Shown piece by piece: positions 1 to 8,660 of a DNA stretch of 64,000 nt. Under the pieces are notes generated by a model that did no database searches, was not told the DNA's origin, and saw only the letters and a list, made by a program, of their open reading frames with translations. Each line of letters starts with the position of its first letter. Position 1 is the first letter of the stretch. The translations under genes were made by a program, and so were the position numbers. Location: contig JAURVT010000037.1 in NCBI GenBank assembly GCA_030655315.1, positions 41,709-105,708 of the forward strand, read 5' to 3'. This stretch comes from Nocardioidaceae bacterium (GTDB taxonomy: Bacteria > Actinomycetota > Actinomycetes > Propionibacteriales > Nocardioidaceae).

Positions 1-578
1 ATCCAGTCGTGGCCGACCACGTCGGCCGGACGGACGGCGTCGCGGCCGGCGAGCGGGTGGTCGCGCGGCACGGCGACGTCGAGCGGCTCGCGCATCAGCG
101 GCGTGACGCGCACGCGCGGATCGGGCGCCGGCGGCGTCAGCCCGTGGTTGAGGACCACGTCGTGGTGCGCCACCATCGCGCCCAGCGCGTGCTCGGGCGC
201 GTCGTCGTCGCTGCACGCGAGGTCGATGCCGGTGCCGGCCAGGTCGCGCAGCAGCGCCGGGAAGAACATCGCCGCGGCGCTCGGGAACGCCGCCACCGAC
301 ACGGTGCCGACCGCCTCGCCCACGAACGCGTCCCACCGCGCCCGCACCCGCGCGACGCTGGTCGCCACGTCGACCGCGCCCTCGGCCAGGAGACGGCCGG
401 CGTCGGTGAGCCGGAGGCCGCGGCCGTCGGGCTCGACGAGGTCGACGCCCAGCTCGCGCTGCAGGGTCTTGAGCTGCTGCGACACCGCCGACGGCGTGCG
501 GTGCTGCGCGGCCGCGACGGCCGAGATGCTGCCGCGGTCGGCCAGCTCGCGCACGAGCTCCAGGTGGCGCAGGTCCAT
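1..578 (-). CDS. LysR-family transcriptional regulator (N-terminal part, cut by window edge)
   Basis: The reverse strand reads an open frame from ATG at 578 to the window edge, about 192 codons. Residues 1-60 are a classic LysR winged helix-turn-helix: it begins MDLRHLELVREL and carries the recognition-helix motif TPSAVSQQLKTLQRELGVDL. The rest is the start of the substrate-binding domain, which senses a small molecule. The C-terminal third lies outside the window. It is divergent from the EamA exporter at 673, the usual arrangement for a LysR protein that controls its neighbour and itself. The ligand cannot be told from sequence. Confidence 0.9.
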   Translation of the reverse strand, partial: MDLRHLELVRELADRGSISAVAAAQHRTPSAVSQQLKTLQRELGVDLVEPDGRGLRLTDAGRLLAEGAVDVATSVARVRARWDAFVGEAVGTVSVAAFPSAAAMFFPALLRDLAGTGIDLACSDDDAPEHALGAMVAHHDVVLNHGLTPPAPDPRVRVTPLMREPLDVAVPRDHPLAGRDAVRPADVVGHDW

Positions 579-672
579 CCGCCGACGGTACCGCAATCGT
601 GAAGGCGACCTGAAACGTCACCTCACGACTATTCGCTTGTGCCTCACGGTCGACGGGCCGCAGGCTTGACCT
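579..672. promoter_or_regulatory. divergent LysR / EamA promoter region
   Basis: This 94-bp gap between two divergent starts is clearly AT-richer than its surroundings around 600-645. LysR proteins normally bind such gaps through T-N11-A sites, but I cannot fix one here. CAGGCT (661-666), 6 nt before the GTG at 673, could be the -10 of a leaderless exporter transcript. Confidence 0.45.
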
Positions 673-1584
673 GTGACCACCCGAGACCGCCTCCTGGCCG
701 TGACGGTCGCCGTCGCGTGGGGCCTGAACTTCATCGCCATCGACCGGGCCCTGACCCACTTCCCCCCGTTCCTGCTCGTCGCCGTGCGCTTCGCCGTGAT
801 GGCGGTGCCGACGATGCTGCTCGTGCCGTGGCCGCGCGTGCGCTGGACGTGGTGGCTGCTCTACGGAGTCGGGTTCGGCGTGCTGCAGTTCGCGTTCCTG
901 TTCGGCGCGATGGCCCACGGGATGCCCGCCGGCCTCGCGTCGCTGGTGCTGCAGAGCTCGGCCCCGTTCACCGTGCTGCTGGGGGCGCTGTTCCTGCGCG
1001 AGAGCCTCAGCCGCCGCCAGGTGGTGGGCATCACCGTGGCGGTGGTCGGTCTCGCCGTCGTGGGTCTGCACCGCGCCCAGGCGGCCGCCTGGATCCCGTT
1101 CGCGCTGACGCTCTGCGGCGGTCTGGGCTGGGCGCTCGGCAACGTCGCGAGCCGTCAGGCCCGGCCCGAGCAGCCGATGCACCTGATGCTCTGGATGACC
1201 GTGGTCCCCCCGCTGCCGATGCTCGCGATGTCGTGGGCGTTCGAGGGCGGCGACGCGATCACGTCGAGCCTGTCGACGATGTTCACGGCGGACGCGGTGC
1301 CCGCCCTGCTCGGCCTCGCGTACATCGTGCTCGTCGGCACCGTGCTCGGCTCGGGGCTGTGGACCGGCCTGCTCTCGCGGCACCCGTCGAGCGTCGTGGC
1401 GCCGTTCTCGATGCTCGTGCCGGTCGTCGGCATGACGGCCGCGGCCGTGCTGCTGCACGAGCGGGTCGATCCGGTCGAGGTGGCCGGGGCCGCCCTCGTC
1501 GTCGCCGGCGTCGGCTGGGCGTCCACCACCGCCCGTCGACGCGCCGTGGCGCGCACCGGGCTCGAGGAGCCGGCCCGGGCATGA
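673..1584 (+). CDS. EamA-family (DMT superfamily) metabolite exporter
   Basis: A 303-residue inner-membrane protein with about ten hydrophobic helices in two EamA repeats (roughly residues 5-135 and 145-285). The first repeat has the typical opening VAWGLNFIAI and the segment MPAGLASLVLQSSAPFTVLL. Length and layout match the drug/metabolite transporter superfamily, whose members export amino acids or other small metabolites. The GTG start at 673 fits the family N-terminus directly. It is divergent from a LysR gene that probably controls it. The substrate is unknown. Confidence 0.9.
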   Translation: MTTRDRLLAVTVAVAWGLNFIAIDRALTHFPPFLLVAVRFAVMAVPTMLLVPWPRVRWTWWLLYGVGFGVLQFAFLFGAMAHGMPAGLASLVLQSSAPFTVLLGALFLRESLSRRQVVGITVAVVGLAVVGLHRAQAAAWIPFALTLCGGLGWALGNVASRQARPEQPMHLMLWMTVVPPLPMLAMSWAFEGGDAITSSLSTMFTADAVPALLGLAYIVLVGTVLGSGLWTGLLSRHPSSVVAPFSMLVPVVGMTAAAVLLHERVDPVEVAGAALVVAGVGWASTTARRRAVARTGLEEPARA

Positions 1585-1586
1585 CG

Positions 1587-1622
1587 AGGGCCCGGCCCCG
1601 CACGCAGCGGGAGCCGGGCCCT
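1587..1622. terminator. hairpin terminator between convergent EamA and csp genes
   Basis: AGGGCCCGGC (1587-1596) pairs perfectly with GCCGGGCCCT (1613-1622), a 10-bp GC stem with a 16-nt loop. It sits just after the EamA stop and just past the cold-shock gene stop, so it can serve both strands. No T-tract, as is common in this group. Confidence 0.75.
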
Positions 1623-1635
1623 GGTGTCCGATCGG

Positions 1636-1836
1636 TCAGACCGGGGTGACCTCGTGCGCCTCGCGGCCCTTGGGCCCGTCGACCACCTCGAAGTCGACGG
1701 CCTGGCCGTCCTCGAGGCTCTTGTAGCCGTCGCCGTTGATCTTGGACCAGTGGACGAACACGTCGTCCTGGCCGTCGACGGCGATGAAGCCGTAGCCCTT
1801 GTCGGCGTTGAACCACTTGACGGCGCCACGCACCAT
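1636..1836 (-). CDS. cold-shock protein (CspA family)
   Basis: A 66-residue single cold-shock domain, full family length. RNP1 is seen as KGYGFI (residues 14-19) and RNP2 as VFVHW (26-30), with the opening [13 protein letters not shown] typical of CspA proteins that bind single-stranded RNA and DNA. A GGGAG precedes the ATG. TATAGG on the reverse strand (1897-1902) could be its own -10. It lies downstream of the metM-metO-like pair; in Streptomyces a cold-shock gene sits beside the equivalent pair, so the order appears conserved. Confidence 0.95.
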   Translation of the reverse strand: MVRGAVKWFNADKGYGFIAVDGQDDVFVHWSKINGDGYKSLEDGQAVDFEVVDGPKGREAHEVTPV

Positions 1837-1910
1837 GAGAACTCCCGATGTCCGAGCGAGAGCCCACTGGGCCGGGCTCCCCTGTGTCGGGCCGACCCTA
1901 TACGAGGCGT

Positions 1911-2186
1911 TCAGCCACCGGCTACCGCCGGGATGATCGAGATCTGCGTGTTCGCGGGGGTCTTCGTGGCCAGGCCGTCGGCGAACCGGACGTCCTCGTT
2001 GGCCACGTAGATGTTGACGAACCGGCGCACCTTGCCCTCGTCGTCGAGCACCCGGGCCCGGATGCCCGGGTGGGCCTGCTCGAGGGAGTCGAGCACCTCG
2101 ACGAGGGTGTCGCCCTCGACGGTGACCTCGTTGGCGCCGCCGGTGTAGCTGCGCAGGATGGTGGGGATGCGGACGGGGACGCTCAT
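1911..2186 (-). CDS. metO: ThiS/MoaD-family sulfur-carrier protein, MetO-like
   Basis: A 91-residue ubiquitin-fold protein ending in Gly-Gly (IIPAVAGG), the tail that is adenylated and converted to a thiocarboxylate in ThiS, MoaD and CysO carriers. It starts 13 nt after the threonine-synthase-like gene, so the two are co-transcribed. In Streptomyces a sulfur carrier called MetO, encoded next to the threonine-synthase homologue MetM, donates sulfur to O-phosphohomoserine to make homocysteine; this pair matches in family, order and SAM-riboswitch control. The ubiquitin-fold carrier call is secure; the MetO role is inference. The alternative, a CysO-like carrier for cysteine, is less likely because there is no cysM or mec beside it. 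Confidence 0.8.
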   Translation of the reverse strand: MSVPVRIPTILRSYTGGANEVTVEGDTLVEVLDSLEQAHPGIRARVLDDEGKVRRFVNIYVANEDVRFADGLATKTPANTQISIIPAVAGG

Positions 2187-2199
2187 GGCGGGGTGCTCC

Positions 2200-3474
2200 T
2201 CAGACCAGGTTGGCGGCGGTGAACGCCGAGTACGAGGGCTCGATCGTCGCGTCGGGACCGACCCGGTCGGCGATCGCGTCGAGCGTCTTGAGGCCGTCGC
2301 CGGTGTTGAACACGACGGTCTCGGCCTCGGGGTCGAGCCGGCCCGTGGCGATCAGCTTCTTGAGCGTGGCGACCGTGACGCCGCCCGCGGTCTCGGCGAA
2401 CACGCCCTCGGTGCGGGCGAGCAGCTGGATGCCGTCGCGCACCTCCTCGTCGCTGACGTCCTCGACGGCGCCACCGGTGCGGCGGCAGGTGTCGAGCACG
2501 TAGGGGCCGTCGGCGGGGTTGCCGATGGCGAGCGACTTGGCGATGGTGTCGGGCTTGACCGGACGCACGACGTCGTGACCCTCGCGGAACGCCGCCGCCA
2601 CCGGCGAGCAGCCCGTGGCCTGGGCCCCGAAGATCTTGTACGGCGTGGCCTCGACCAGACCGGTGCTGCCGAGCTCGCCGAACCCCTTGTCGACCTTGGT
2701 CAGCTGCGACCCGGACGCGACGGGGATGACGACCTGCTCGGGCAGGCGCCAGCCGAGCTGCTCGGCGACCTCGTAGCCGAGCGTCTTGGAGCCCTCGGCG
2801 TAGTAGGGACGGACGTTGACGTTTACGAACGCCCAGTCGTCCTCCTCGCCGGCGATCTCGCTGGCGAGCTTGTTGACGTCGTCGTAGTTGCCCTTGACGG
2901 CCACCAGCGTGCCGCCGTAGACGGCGGTCGTGAGGATCTTGGGGCGCTCGAGGTTGTCGGGGACGAACACGACGCTCTTGATGCCGGCGCGGGCCGCGGC
3001 GGCGGCGACGGCGTTGGCCAGGTTGCCCGTCGAGGGGCAGGCCAGCACCTTGAGCCCGAGCTCGCGCGCGGCGGCCAGGGCCACGGCGACCACCCGGTCC
3101 TTGAAGGAGTGGGTGGGGTTGCCGGAGTCGTCCTTGACCCAGAGGTTCTTCATCCCGAGCTCGCGGGCGAGGTTGTCGGCCTTGATCAGGCGCGTGTAGC
3201 CCGGCTCCATGTTGGGGATCGTCGCGATGTCGTCGCGGACGGGCAGCAGCGAGCGGTAGCGCCAGATGTTCGGCGGGCCGGCCTCGATCTGCTCGCGGGT
3301 GATGGCCGGGAGGTCGTAGTGGACCTCGAGCGGGCCGAAGCACTCCATGCACGCGTAGAACGGGCCGAGCTCCTGCTCGGCGCCGCACGCGCGACATCGC
3401 AGGCCGGTCGCGTGGCCGAAGGACGGCAGACCGGTGCCGGTGCTGATGGGCAGGTCCAGGGTGGGTGCGCTCAC
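2200..3474 (-). CDS. metM: threonine-synthase-family PLP enzyme, probably MetM-type homocysteine synthase
   Basis: A 424-residue fold-type II PLP enzyme. THSFKDR (near residue 125) holds the Schiff-base lysine, STGNLANA is the phosphate/substrate loop, and the N-terminus has a CRAC...CMEC cysteine cluster. Sequence alone would give threonine synthase (thrC). Two features argue for the MetM subtype, which takes O-phosphohomoserine and a thiocarboxylated carrier to homocysteine: the Gly-Gly sulfur-carrier gene 13 nt downstream, and an S-box SAM riboswitch directly upstream, which normally controls methionine and sulfur genes. GAGGAGG precedes the GTG start at 3474. If this is MetM, a canonical thrC should exist elsewhere, usually with hom and thrB. 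Confidence 0.85.
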   Translation of the reverse strand: MSAPTLDLPISTGTGLPSFGHATGLRCRACGAEQELGPFYACMECFGPLEVHYDLPAITREQIEAGPPNIWRYRSLLPVRDDIATIPNMEPGYTRLIKADNLARELGMKNLWVKDDSGNPTHSFKDRVVAVALAAARELGLKVLACPSTGNLANAVAAAAARAGIKSVVFVPDNLERPKILTTAVYGGTLVAVKGNYDDVNKLASEIAGEEDDWAFVNVNVRPYYAEGSKTLGYEVAEQLGWRLPEQVVIPVASGSQLTKVDKGFGELGSTGLVEATPYKIFGAQATGCSPVAAAFREGHDVVRPVKPDTIAKSLAIGNPADGPYVLDTCRRTGGAVEDVSDEEVRDGIQLLARTEGVFAETAGGVTVATLKKLIATGRLDPEAETVVFNTGDGLKTLDAIADRVGPDATIEPSYSAFTAANLV

Positions 3475-3486
3475 GAGGCCTCCTCG

Positions 3487-3620
3487 TCATCTTCCCTGGG
3501 TGGCGACTCTCGCCCCAGGACGGAATTGGCACCATGACCACCGTGGCCTCGCGATGCGAGATGTGCGGTGGCAGGTTGCCGGGGCTTCAGCGGGCCGTGT
3601 CCCTCTGCCCCTCGTGATGA
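3487..3620 (-). promoter_or_regulatory. SAM-I (S-box) riboswitch controlling the metM-metO-like pair
   Basis: Read on the reverse strand, the leader has the S-box conserved core: ATCACGAGGGGCAGAGGGAC, then GGCCCGCTGAAGCCCCGGCA (continuing ACC), then GGTGCCAATTCC, followed by a P4-like hairpin around GCGAGAGTCGC. P1 closes perfectly between TCATC (at 3620-3616) and GATGA (at 3491-3487). The 3' strand of P1 lies only 1-2 nt before the ribosome-binding GAGGAGG of the next gene, so regulation is probably at translation initiation, as is common in actinobacteria. The core and junction order fit SAM-I rather than SAM-IV. Confidence 0.9.
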
Positions 3621-3644
3621 GCAGGTCCAGCGTAGGCAGCCGTC

Positions 3645-4118
3645 TCACATGGCGGCAAGTCGGTCCAGATGGTGGACCCGGCGTCGCCACCTCGGCGGCC
3701 GGGGCGGCGGGTACCCGCCCGAGACGAGTCCCGCGAGACGCTCGAACGGGTTGAGCGACGCGTGGTCGCCCGTCACGACCCAGGACAGACCGGCCGAGGC
3801 GAGGTAGAGCGGCACCATCGCCGGCCCCAGGCACGCGGCGTACTGCGAGCAGTGCCGGTCCTCGTGCGCCAGCAGCTCGGGACGGGCACGCAGCCACTCG
3901 ACGTCGTGCCGGCTGCACACGACGTTGCCGACCGTGAACGCGCTCGCCACGGGGACCGGCCAGCGGTAGCCACCCGCGATCCACGTGCCGCGCTCGTGCC
4001 GCTCCGGGGTGGCGCCGCCGAACCGCGCGACCGCGAGGCCGAGGGGCGTGGAGAGGTTGATCCAGTTCAGCGCCGCACGGACGCGCGGCCAGAGACCGTC
4101 AGGCGCGGTCGAGCGCAT
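3645..4118 (-). CDS. hypothetical protein with an HExxHxxQ-like motif
   Basis: I do not recognise this 157-residue protein. It has ELLAHEDRHCSQYAACLGP around residues 83-101, which has the HExxH spacing of zinc metalloproteases followed by Gln, with a hydrophobic helix just after. The rest is basic, with a proline/arginine-rich C-terminus. The ATG at 4118 overlaps the end of otsB by 20 bp, so translational coupling to otsB is likely. It could be a degenerate peptidase-like protein or an unrelated fold; no third zinc ligand is obvious. Confidence 0.65.
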   Translation of the reverse strand: MRSTAPDGLWPRVRAALNWINLSTPLGLAVARFGGATPERHERGTWIAGGYRWPVPVASAFTVGNVVCSRHDVEWLRARPELLAHEDRHCSQYAACLGPAMVPLYLASAGLSWVVTGDHASLNPFERLAGLVSGGYPPPRPPRWRRRVHHLDRLAAM

Positions 4119-4950
4119 CGGCCAGGGCCGTCAGCCAGCCGGCGACCTCGTCCGGCCCGGTGACCTCGAGGTCGGCGAGGTGGCCGAGGGTCTCCTCCTC
4201 GCTGGAGTGCGAGTAGACGAGCAGCCCGGCCGCGCCCGTGCCGCGCAGGGCCGCGACGGCCTCGAACGCGGGGAGGTCGCCGAGGTCGTCGCCGGCGTAG
4301 ACGACGGTGCGGGCGCCGGTCTCGGCCACGAGGGTGCGCACGGCGTCGCCCTTGTCGGTGCCGTGGGCGCGCAGCTCCAGGACGTTCTTGCCGGGCTCCA
4401 CGACGAGGTCGTGCCGTGCCGCGAGCGCGGCCACGGGCTCGCGCAGCGCCTCGAACGCCTTGCGCGGCTCGGGCAGCTGACGGGTGTGCACGCCCAGGGC
4501 GCGGCCCTTGTGCTCGACGAGCGCGGCCTCGAGCCCGAGGCTCTGCAGCAGGTCGGGCAGCTCGTCCTCGGCGCCGGCCACGCCGGCCGGGGGCGGCGGC
4601 TCGCTGATCTCGCCCGTGACGGCGTCCCACCGCTCGACGCCGTACTGCCCGAGGATCGACATCGTCTCGAGCCCGTCGACGCCCTCGAAGCCGCCGAGGC
4701 TGAGCGCCGTGCGCACCGGGCGGCCCGTCACCACGGCGATCTTGCCGAGGTGGCGGCCGAGACGGCCCAGGGCGTGCACGACGCCGGGCTGCACGTGCGC
4801 GGCCGACGGGTCGTCGACGATGGGCGCGAGGGTGCCGTCGAAGTCCAGGCCGAGCAGGGTGCCGGCGGGATCGGCGAGGACCGCCTCGAGCGCCCGCACC
4901 CCCTCAGCGGTGCGCGGCTCGTGCACGTGCGTCCTCGACGTGGTGACCAT
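4099..4950 (-). CDS. otsB: trehalose-6-phosphate phosphatase
   Basis: A HAD-superfamily phosphatase of 283 residues with motif I LLGLDFDGTLAPI (nucleophile and acid near residues 36 and 38), motif II VVTGRP and motif IV YAGDDLGDLPAFEA. The OtsB-type cap lies between. It removes phosphate from trehalose-6-phosphate made by OtsA (6631). Two starts are possible, ATG 4950 and ATG 4959; both precede the conserved core, and the longer upstream extension has no family support. otsA lies 1.7 kb away on the other strand, so the two are not one operon. Confidence 0.92.
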   Translation of the reverse strand: MVTTSRTHVHEPRTAEGVRALEAVLADPAGTLLGLDFDGTLAPIVDDPSAAHVQPGVVHALGRLGRHLGKIAVVTGRPVRTALSLGGFEGVDGLETMSILGQYGVERWDAVTGEISEPPPPAGVAGAEDELPDLLQSLGLEAALVEHKGRALGVHTRQLPEPRKAFEALREPVAALAARHDLVVEPGKNVLELRAHGTDKGDAVRTLVAETGARTVVYAGDDLGDLPAFEAVAALRGTGAAGLLVYSHSSEEETLGHLADLEVTGPDEVAGWLTALADALDRA

Positions 4951-5052
4951 GGTCTCCATGATGACCCACGTCGGGGCCGGTGGAGCCCGAAGCGGACGTG
5001 ACGGTCGACGCACCACGCGGGTGCGGGACGGTGACCGGGGCCGGGACGGGGC

Positions 5053-5544
5053 CTAGAGCTTCTGCGTGAGGATCAGCGTGAGGCGGTCGAACTTCATCGG
5101 GTCGACCGAGGGCTTGACGCGGTCGACGTCGAGGTCGGCGGCCAGCAGCTCGGCCTGGGCCTTGAGCCGCTCGGGGTAGTACACGGTGGTCTCGGGGATG
5201 TCGCCGAACCAGTTGTCGGTGCCGACGACCTTCCAGCCGGCGCCCTGCACGCGGTCGCTGGCCGAGGAGGCGAGCCCGGACGTGCGGGTGTTGTTGAAGA
5301 CCTCGACGTAGGCCCGCGGCACCTCCTCGGGCTCGGCGGACTTCTGGGGCTTCGGCGTCGGCGTGGCCGTCGCGGCGGAGGTCGGGGCCGCGGACGGCTG
5401 CGTGGCGGCGGCCTGCTCGGCGCGGTCGGGGCTGCCGGTGATGAAGAAGCCGAGCATCGCGACCACCACGACGCCGAGGCCCGCCAGGGCGGCCCAGGAC
5501 GGGATGGCGAGGGAGGAGCCGGCGCGGCGTCGGTGGTTCATCAC
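5053..5544 (-). CDS. LytR C-terminal-domain protein, membrane-anchored
   Basis: A 163-residue protein with a short basic N-terminus, one membrane helix (about residues 17-36), a Pro/Thr/Ala-rich linker (45-75) and a C-terminal LytR_C domain (about 77-160) starting RAYVEVFNNTRTSGLA. LytR_C occurs on cell-wall ligase-type proteins and as stand-alone envelope proteins; its role is not settled. The catalytic LytR-CpsA-Psr domain is absent. It starts 10 nt after the stop of the DUF3263 gene, so the two form an operon. Confidence 0.85.
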   Translation of the reverse strand: MMNHRRRAGSSLAIPSWAALAGLGVVVVAMLGFFITGSPDRAEQAAATQPSAAPTSAATATPTPKPQKSAEPEEVPRAYVEVFNNTRTSGLASSASDRVQGAGWKVVGTDNWFGDIPETTVYYPERLKAQAELLAADLDVDRVKPSVDPMKFDRLTLILTQKL

Positions 5545-5554
5545 GGGGCGGGTG

Positions 5555-5854
5555 TCAGAGCTCGATGCCGAGGCGGCGGGCGGAGCGCTGGCGCTGGCGG
5601 GCCGCGCGGAGGCGACGCAGCCGCTTGACGAGCAGCGGGTCGAACGCGAGGGCGGCCTCGCGGTCGATCAGCGCATTGAGGACCTGGTAGTAGCGCGTCG
5701 CGGACATGTCGAACTTGTCACGGATCGCCTGCTCCTTCGCGCCGGAGTACTTCCACCAGTGGCGCTCGACCGCGAGGATCTCGCGGTCGCGGTCACTGAG
5801 GGCTTCTCCTGCCACGGCGGCGACTCCCGAGGTGGGCACGTGCGCTGCGTCCAT
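5555..5854 (-). CDS. DUF3263 protein, probable small DNA-binding protein
   Basis: A 99-residue basic protein of the actinobacterial DUF3263 family: ALSDRDREILAVERHWWKY is its hallmark and RYYQVLNALID resembles a helix-turn-helix recognition region. The C-terminal 25 residues are very rich in arginine. The ATG at 5854 is chosen because a -10 element TACGAT lies exactly 6 nt upstream, giving a leaderless transcript. It is the first gene of a two-gene unit with the LytR_C protein. A regulatory role is inferred. Confidence 0.85.
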   Translation of the reverse strand: MDAAHVPTSGVAAVAGEALSDRDREILAVERHWWKYSGAKEQAIRDKFDMSATRYYQVLNALIDREAALAFDPLLVKRLRRLRAARQRQRSARRLGIEL

Positions 5855-5860
5855 GCGGCC

Positions 5861-5866
5861 ATCGTA
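5861..5866 (-). promoter_or_regulatory. leaderless -10 element of the DUF3263 gene
   Basis: TACGAT on the reverse strand, 6 nt before the ATG at 5854, so transcription would start at or next to the start codon. Confidence 0.6.
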
Positions 5867-5952
5867 GGCGACGAACCACAGCGATGTCATTTGCTCGCGC
5901 GGATCGGCATGTCCGCGCGGCCGCCCACCATAGCGATCCGGGCGACGGACGA

Positions 5953-5989
5953 CGACGGCCCCCGCTCCGGGTGGGGGCGGGGGCCGTCG
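5953..5989 (-). terminator. strong hairpin terminator after the lipoprotein gene
   Basis: A perfect 13-bp stem (5953-5965 with 5977-5989, CGACGGCCCCCGC and its complement) with an 11-nt loop. It lies 20 nt past the lipoprotein stop. Confidence 0.75.
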
Positions 5990-6009
5990 GGACGCGGGCG
6001 TGGGGTCGG

Positions 6010-6450
6010 TCAGCTGCCGCCGGCGCCGAGGTCGATGTCGCACTCGTCCTGGACGTTGGTGGTGATCGACTGCATGTCGGTGGTCAGGGCGGTCAGGTCG
6101 CCGCTGATGGCCTGGGCGGCCTCGGCGAACTTGGGGTCGGCCGCGGCCTCGACCAGCTTGGAGCTGGACTCGGCGCCGGCGTCGTCGAACGCCTCGGTCA
6201 TCTTGTCGAGCGTGCTCGCGGTCTTCTCCCACTCGGACTTGACGTCGTCGGGAGCCTCCTCGGCGATGTCGTCGAAGCGGTCGGCGGCGGTCTCGAGGTC
6301 GCCCACCGTCACGTCCTGGACGCTGGAGATGTTGCCGATGTCGTCCTGCGAGGCCTTGATCTGGTCGCAGTACGCGTTCCCGCCGCCGCAGGCGGTGAGC
6401 AGGAGCGTGGTGAGCGCGGATCCGACGAGAGCGACGGGTGCCTTGCGCAT
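6010..6450 (-). CDS. hypothetical lipoprotein
   Basis: A 146-residue secreted protein with a lipobox LLTAC at residues 17-21, so Cys21 should be lipidated after signal-peptide cleavage. The mature part is acidic and mostly helical by composition (ETAADRFDDIAEEAPDD and similar), with two other cysteines near residues 28 and 137 that could form a disulfide. I recognise no family. It is divergent from otsA and ends in its own hairpin terminator, so it is a single-gene unit. Confidence 0.85.
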   Translation of the reverse strand: MRKAPVALVGSALTTLLLTACGGGNAYCDQIKASQDDIGNISSVQDVTVGDLETAADRFDDIAEEAPDDVKSEWEKTASTLDKMTEAFDDAGAESSSKLVEAAADPKFAEAAQAISGDLTALTTDMQSITTNVQDECDIDLGAGGS

Positions 6451-6618
6451 GAGTTCCCCCGGTGGGTCGTCGGTGGCGACGCGAGCGTCCGCCACCGGTG
6501 GTTCGGTCGAGCCACGGTAGCGCGAGGACGGGTCGCCCGCGCGCCCCGCCGGACGTGCCCGGCGAGGCGCCCGGGTGACCGGTGTCACGTCGTCCTGCGT
6601 CGCGAGCGGCGCGCTGGG

Positions 6619-6624
6619 TAGGGT
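6619..6624 (+). promoter_or_regulatory. leaderless -10 element of otsA
   Basis: TAGGGT, 6 nt before the ATG at 6631. Confidence 0.6.
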
Positions 6625-6630
6625 CGGGCC

Positions 6631-8136
<1,506 letters not shown>

Positions 8137-8206
8137 GGGGTCGCATCTGGGGGCCTCGGCTGCTGGTGGTGGCGTCGCGCGGGATCTTCTGAGGCACGTG
8201 GTCGGG

Positions 8207-8330
8207 AAGAGCTCAGCGAGGACGGCGGGGTCGGCTGCTCCCGGCCGGGTTGGCGGTCTGCTCTGGTGCGGTGGGCCTCCACTGCCAGCGGATCGGCCTC
8301 TCGGGGACGCCCTGCTCCGTCTGGTCGGCG
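8207..8330. repeat. half copy of the large palindromic repeat
   Basis: Begins GAAGAGCTCAGCGAGGACGG and continues GGTCGGCTGCTCCCGGCCGGG, matching the 5' arm of the two full copies that follow, but no inverted 3' arm is seen. It is more diverged than the full copies, so probably an older, partial unit. Confidence 0.7.
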
Positions 8331-8660
8331 AAGGACGCACCAAGGACGGCGGTGTCGGCTGCTCGCGGTCGGGTGCAGGTCTGTCGTGGTGCGTTGGTCC
8401 GCGATCTGGACGAACACCACTTCCGCCCCACCTCCCACGGGAAACCGACCAGACCACGGCGAATTCTCCATGTTCCGGTCGGTTCTCCATGCAACGTGGG
8501 ACGGGCGAGACCTGAGTGACACCGGTGAGGCCGAGGAACCCCGCACCCGACCACGGGAGCCACCCCCACCGTCCTCGCTGCGCCCTTCCATCAGCTGGCC
8601 AGCGTGGAAGGTCCGGGCGGAGCAGGTCCACCAGCAGCGGCGGGCCACCCGCAAGGGCGG
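8331..8660. repeat. large palindromic repeat, copy A
   Basis: A unit of about 330 bp with imperfect twofold symmetry centred near the GAATTC at 8461-8466. Outer arms: GGACGG...GGTCGGGTGC at about 8344-8375 is inverted at about 8542-8576. An inner arm GGAAACCGACC (8440-8450) is inverted as GGTCGGTTCTCC (8477-8488). Frames across it are not conserved as protein and copy B differs by indels, so it looks non-coding. It lies between convergent otsA and the GNAT gene. Confidence 0.85.

Noticed and set aside
1911..2186. MoaD of molybdopterin synthase
   Set aside because: No moaE or other moa gene nearby; the neighbour is the PLP enzyme.
2200..3474. Plain threonine synthase (thrC) as the final call
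   Set aside because: Kept only as the family name; the SAM riboswitch and the adjacent Gly-Gly sulfur carrier fit MetM better.
3487..3620. SAM-IV riboswitch
   Set aside because: The order of core elements, the P4-like hairpin before the closing P1 strand and the GGTGCCAATTCC junction fit SAM-I better; a covariance search would settle it.
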